Assembly (NCBI GenBank): GCA_964478125.1
Contig: CAYZGR010000002.1
Span: forward strand, 62,001-126,000
From: FW021-bin31 sp964478125
GTDB lineage: Bacteria > Bacteroidota > Bacteroidia > Chitinophagales > Chitinophagaceae
Direction: 5' to 3'
Length of the DNA stretch: 64,000 bases
Part shown: positions 60,657 to 64,000 of the stretch, piece by piece
Numbering within the stretch: position 1 is the first letter of the stretch
How the letters are laid out: each line of letters begins with the position of its first letter
Notes under the pieces: generated by a model
Database searches by the model: none
What the model was told of the DNA's origin: nothing
What the model saw: only the letters and a program-made list of their open reading frames with translations
Translations under genes and position numbers: made by a program

Positions 60657-61421
60657 CTATATGTAAAGAGGAGCAACGCTTTCATGTATAAACAAGCAAT
60701 CTCCACTGCTACTGTTCCAATCCTTTTCCTCTACTAGTTTCTTATTTTGTAATTTAGTTGGCTTATAACCCATGGACTGAAATAAGTTATACAACCTGGT
60801 CTTATTTTTATCCGATACTTCCACCTGCACAATCGGCCTGTGTTTATCAATGATCTTTTTCATATCTGACAATACAATCATTTCATACCCTTCCACATCG
60901 CATTTTATATAATCAATTCTTTCTAATTGCTCGAAAAGCAAATGAGGAATCTTCATTTCCGCTTCGAATTTAAATGTCTGCTTGTTAATATCTCCGTCTT
61001 CAGGCCCATAAACGTGCAACAACCCGGTACGCAGGTAGCCCACAGAAGGGTTGGATACCATTTCAATCTTCTTCTCTTCATTACCTAAAGCAAAAGGATA
61101 CCACACTATATTTGGAATATTTTTTGCTTTTTCCTTCTGTATTTTTTGATATATCGGTATCGGCTCTACGGAATGAACTTTACCGGCAGGTCCCACCCAC
61201 CTCGCAAATAAGAAAGTGTAATATCCTAAATTGCTACCAATATCAATCACTACATTTCCTTCGTGAATTAATTTTTTAACATAATAATGATATTTATAGT
61301 TGTCTCTTTCCACAATCTTCAAAGCACGTATTTTATAAAGAAAAAAAAATGATCTTTGGAGCAGCCTTAAATAACGTTCTAAATTCAATAACCTATAAAG
61401 CAATTTTTTTAATTTTTTCAC
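60657..61421 (-). CDS. FkbM-family methyltransferase
   Basis: 254 residues. The FkbM SAM loop VVIDIGSNLGYYTFLFARWV and SVEPIPIYQKIQ give the cofactor site. The C-terminal IDYIKCDVEGYEMIVL is the hallmark that separates FkbM from other class I enzymes. A basic, Leu-rich N-terminus (about 1-40) may contact membrane. Such enzymes O-methylate sugars in surface polysaccharides. The frame opens with GTG at 61421; no in-frame ATG precedes the conserved region. It converges on the flippase gene with a 28-bp gap. Confidence 0.85.
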   Translation of the reverse strand: MKKLKKLLYRLLNLERYLRLLQRSFFFLYKIRALKIVERDNYKYHYYVKKLIHEGNVVIDIGSNLGYYTFLFARWVGPAGKVHSVEPIPIYQKIQKEKAKNIPNIVWYPFALGNEEKKIEMVSNPSVGYLRTGLLHVYGPEDGDINKQTFKFEAEMKIPHLLFEQLERIDYIKCDVEGYEMIVLSDMKKIIDKHRPIVQVEVSDKNKTRLYNLFQSMGYKPTKLQNKKLVEEKDWNSSSGDCLFIHESVAPLYI

Positions 61422-61605
61422 CTCTTACACTATATTGGATTATAATTATTGATGTGTCTGTCATTGTGTATCTGAAAATGCAGACGGCCGGCGACGATAA
61501 AATACGAAATGCTAAATGCAGGGGAATACACTAACATTTAATTATCAAAATAAATTAGACCATTAATCACATTTACCATTTTTAGCCACTAAAATCCTAT
61601 ATAAA
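61422..61605. other. Gap between fkbM-type gene and transposase remnant
   Basis: AT-rich, no ORF, promoter box or repeat that I can support. Confidence 0.5.
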
Positions 61606-62055
61606 CGATTTCCAATCATTTATGCGTCTGTTCATGTCATACTCATAATCCCTGATCTTGTTTTGGCTGACACAGAGATAATGATAGCCCTTGCTACGGA
61701 TTGCTTTCAGATTATCTTCTGTTGCAATGCCGGCATCAATAACTACGATCCCGGGGGTTCCCCGGTATGTACTTTCAGATTATTCAGTATTTGACTGATA
61801 TCACTTGTATCTGCAAATTACCTTCATGAAGGGAGAAGTATTTAACAAAGCCGAACACATTAACGACCATGGCCAGGACGATGAGTCTACAATTGTTGCG
61901 TTTCTCTTTGCCTCTCCCAAATTTAGCCAACTTACTATTTCGTTTCTGCTTATTGATTTTGATTGTTTGCGTTATTTTCTCCCAAATTTAGCCAACTTAC
62001 TGTTCCGTTTCTGCCCCTCAAAGTACGTGTTGGTCAAATCATAAAGAATGACCTT
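61606..62055 (-). pseudogene. IS1634-type (IS4 superfamily) transposase remnant
   Basis: Read on the minus strand, several frames join into one transposase fragment. KVILYDLTNTYFEGQKRNSK carries the first catalytic Asp, followed by LAKFGRGKEKRNNCRLIVLA with its continuation VNVFGFVKYF and SLHEGN. After two frame changes comes GTPGIVVIDAGIATEDNLKA with the second Asp, then GYHYLCVSQNKIRDYEY. The N-terminal half, the third catalytic acid and both terminal inverted repeats are absent. Stops and shifts make it inactive. A 65-bp tandem duplication adds one of the frame breaks. No target-site duplication was recognised. Confidence 0.8.
61914..62014. repeat. 36-bp direct repeat inside the transposase remnant
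   Basis: Two copies at 61914-61949 and 61979-62014, 65 bp apart, with two mismatches. They encode the same QKRNSKLAKFGR peptide. As 65 is not a multiple of three, the duplication breaks the frame. Confidence 0.8.
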
Positions 62056-62098
62056 GCATCTCATTGTCTTCTGTAATTACTCGATAAAAATGCCATAT

Positions 62099-63010
62099 TT
62101 AACGTATTTGGCTATTGAGCAAGCCCAATCTGGCCTCCACATTGGAATGTTCGTTTTCCATGCTCCTTACTGAACGCGGGAGCTCATTGGCTATGTTATG
62201 AATAGCCGCGTCGTCCTTATTCTGAACCAAATAGTACACGCAGGAAGTTATAAAATTTCGTACGAAGGGCAACCGGGCAATAAAATGATTTTGAACACGA
62301 GGTCTCCAACCAAATTTATATTTGTATATGGGATTAATGAGATAAAAGCGTTTCCGTGAGATGGAATAATGCCGGTGTTTGAGTATTCGCTCAAATCGTT
62401 CAATAGATAAACCGGTTTGTTTAATTTCCAGTAATTCTTTTCTGACAGACTCTTTTTCTCTCCCCCATCTCAATATGCTTTTATATAAGCGAGCGGGCAA
62501 CAGGTGAACATACAGCGCCTTGCTTAATCGTTTATTTTCACAAATTTGCTGATGACCGCCGTAAGGCATATACCAAGGAGGGAAACCTAAGAAAATAGCA
62601 CCGCCGGGTTTTAATAATTTTTTCAGGTATCCCATCAGCTTATCCTGATCTGGTATATGTTCTATTGCATCTTTTAAAATAATCAGATCAAAATGACCTT
62701 TGAATGCACCCAGAAAAGAAAGGTCATAAATATTTTTAGAAATCAGTTGGAGCATTCCATCTTCTACGGCTTCTTTTAAAAAATCCGCAGCCAGGGCAAT
62801 ACGAGTGGGAGCCAGGTCCACCCCTGTGCATTGACAACCTTTTTTCAGAAAAGGCTGAAGTACACCTCCTTCCCCACAGCCCACCTCCATAATCTGCATC
62901 CCTGTTTTAAGTGAAAAATTTTCTTCTACAAAAGGCATGACATAATGCTCGGAATTTTCTACCTGCTGTTGAAAACGCAGACGGGCATCTTTATGTTGTG
63001 GTAAACTCAT
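62099..63010 (-). CDS. Class I SAM methyltransferase, C-terminus possibly altered
   Basis: 303 residues. SAM motif I is MQIMEVGCGEGGVLQPFLKK (around residue 37), then CTGVDLAPTRI, DLIILKDAIEHI and the GGAIFLGFPPWYMPYGGHQQ region characteristic of this group of polysaccharide-locus methyltransferases. The domain proper seems to end around FITSCVYYLVQNK. The last roughly 40 residues (KDDAAIHNIANELPRSV..., ending LGLLNSQIR) do not resemble the family and lie only about 45 bp from the transposase remnant. They may be read-through into foreign DNA after the natural 3' end was lost. The substrate is unknown. Confidence 0.75.
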   Translation of the reverse strand: MSLPQHKDARLRFQQQVENSEHYVMPFVEENFSLKTGMQIMEVGCGEGGVLQPFLKKGCQCTGVDLAPTRIALAADFLKEAVEDGMLQLISKNIYDLSFLGAFKGHFDLIILKDAIEHIPDQDKLMGYLKKLLKPGGAIFLGFPPWYMPYGGHQQICENKRLSKALYVHLLPARLYKSILRWGREKESVRKELLEIKQTGLSIERFERILKHRHYSISRKRFYLINPIYKYKFGWRPRVQNHFIARLPFVRNFITSCVYYLVQNKDDAAIHNIANELPRSVRSMENEHSNVEARLGLLNSQIR

Positions 63011-63582
63011 CGTTTTACTTTAATAGCGTATAAAATAAACCTATCTGTAATCCAACCCACATTTTTTAGGAAGAACCGGTCTTCTCCCCATAGCTGTTAC
63101 TCAGCGTATAAGGAGGATTCAGAATATAAATATCTTTACTCACGTCATTAGGAGAAGAAAAATGAGTTATAGATGGATCCTTCATTGTGTAATTACTTTT
63201 CATTAATTTGATAACCGGTCCGAATTGAAGGGTCAATTGGTCTCAACTCTTTTTCCAATATATTAATATACGTTCCTCTTTAAATCATACGGCTACTTTA
63301 TACTAATATAACACGTCTGCAGGTTTTTACCCTTATTGATTAAAATTCCTGAGAAAGCAGACTAAAAGTCTTCAATAGGATTGCGTAGGTGAGTATCAGA
63401 AAGCAGCTCAATTGCAGAAATATAATATTTCCCGATCTTCGACATCGGCGCTGTCACCTGCCCAAAATTGTGCGGGGCATAATACTCCAAAAGGAGGCTC
63501 TAAAGATAATCCCTTTTTTTAAACAGATTGCAGGATTCCGGATTTCTATTTAGGTTTGTAACAAATCCGGGATCCAGATTCC
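63011..63582. other. Gene debris region, 572 bp
   Basis: No complete gene. The minus strand has two protein-like fragments. The first is a 45-codon ATG-started frame at 63066-63203 (SKDIYILNPPYTLSNSYGEK). The second is a 46-codon frame without a proper start at about 63362-63499 (EYYAPHNFGQVTAPMSKIGK, then YYISAIELLSDTHLRNP), which reads like the end of a real protein I cannot name. A perfect short palindrome AGACTAAAAGTCT lies near 63358. The right end holds the promoter of the next gene. Confidence 0.5.
63528..63558 (+). promoter_or_regulatory. Promoter of the glycosyltransferase gene
   Basis: TTG at 63528-63530, 20-bp spacer, TAGGTTTG at 63551-63558; leader about 18-20 nt to the ATG at 63583. 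Confidence 0.55.
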
Positions 63583-64000
63583 ATGAAAATACTTTTTATC
63601 AATAAATACGATATCCGCGGGGGAGCAGCCATAGCTGCATGGCGTTTGCAGGAAGCCCTTCATCAACAATATCATACGGATAACCGCCTGCTGGCCGGTA
63701 TCAAAGCAGGGGGGGAGGATAAACAAGTAAAAGCCACCCGTAAGAAAGGAATAGAAAATTTCCTGGAACGCGGAATCAATTATGGATTAAACCGGATCGG
63801 CATTCAATACTTCTGGTTTCCTTTTTCCACGAAACGAATTTTACACTACGCCCGTGCTTTTCAACCGGATGTGATCAGCCTGCATAACCTTCACGGCGGA
63901 TATTTTAAGACTTCTTTATTAGAACCATTATCGTCAATAGCGCCCCTGATCTGGACATTGCATGACATGTGGGCTTTTACGGCTAATGGCGCCTATACCT
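63583..64000 (+). CDS. GT4-family glycosyltransferase, N-terminal part (cut by window end)
   Basis: 139 codons open to the window edge. KILFINKYDIRGGAAIAAWR is the N-terminal acceptor-side Rossmann motif of GT-B enzymes. PDVISLHNLHGGYF and PLIWTLHDMWAFTANGAYT match the wcaC/GT4 group (HNxHGxxF and LHDMWxFTGxCAYT). The usual Gly-His of FTGHCAY is Ala-Asn-Gly here, a modest change. It belongs to the surface-polysaccharide locus. The donor-binding half lies beyond the window. Confidence 0.88.
   Translation, partial: MKILFINKYDIRGGAAIAAWRLQEALHQQYHTDNRLLAGIKAGGEDKQVKATRKKGIENFLERGINYGLNRIGIQYFWFPFSTKRILHYARAFQPDVISLHNLHGGYFKTSLLEPLSSIAPLIWTLHDMWAFTANGAYT

Noticed and set aside
61805..62044. Plus-strand 79-residue ORF
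   Set aside because: It is the reverse strand of the transposase remnant; its apparent internal repeat is the 36-bp duplication.

Overview
The window is chromosomal DNA from a member of the Bacteroidota, most likely near the Chitinophagales. The evidence is the recurring TAnnTTTG promoter -7 box typical of this phylum, weak or absent Shine-Dalgarno sequences, a TonB-dependent receptor with a carboxypeptidase-like N-terminal domain, HU-CCDC81/SPOR and BlaR1-TonB architectures, DUF1080, phosphosulfolactate synthase, and a short-form AMP nucleosidase. The family placement is inference. I found no rRNA, tRNA or CRISPR array.

Bases 1-28,454 are mostly housekeeping genes. They cover a disulfide-reductase-like flavoprotein, a substrate-binding lipoprotein, guaA, rsmG, a membrane glycosyltransferase, tgt, an LptF/LptG permease, a blaI-blaR1-type regulatory pair, a TPR protein, lepA, an AsmA-like protein, rocD, a VIT-type transporter, pncB, fabF, AMP nucleosidase, an HSDR_N-type protein, a 2-oxo-acid dehydrogenase E2, cinA, a DUF1080 protein, dacB, a thioesterase and a DoxX protein. 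The blaI and TPR promoters share a phased operator-like repeat, which suggests a small BlaI regulon.

Bases 28,455-44,398 hold an envelope triad (1051-aa TPR protein, outer-membrane barrel, HU-CCDC81/SPOR membrane protein). A candidate small RNA with its own promoter box and a perfect terminator hairpin follows. Next come murB, priA, aroE, phosphosulfolactate synthase, a TPR protein, a small lipoprotein and ribBA, and then an L-fuconate dehydratase-like enzyme. A 100-N assembly gap follows, flanked by the same 20-mer on both sides.

Bases 44,734-55,179 look like a sugar and glycoconjugate utilisation region. It has a TonB-dependent receptor, a secreted beta-propeller protein, galK with an MFS sugar permease, a deleted remnant of a second permease, a ROK kinase, a Tat-exported glycosylasparaginase and CutC. 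Together they are consistent with salvage of glycoprotein sugars (galactose, fucose, GlcNAc-Asn).

Bases 55,189-64,000 are a surface-polysaccharide accessory region. A compact minus-strand operon (methyltransferase, HAD phosphatase, nucleotidyltransferase, methyltransferase, LicD transferase) is divergent from a Wzx-like flippase. It looks like a phospho-linked glycan decoration pathway without choline kinase or choline transporter. FkbM and other methyltransferases, a decayed IS1634-type transposase, gene debris and a truncated GT4 glycosyltransferase follow.
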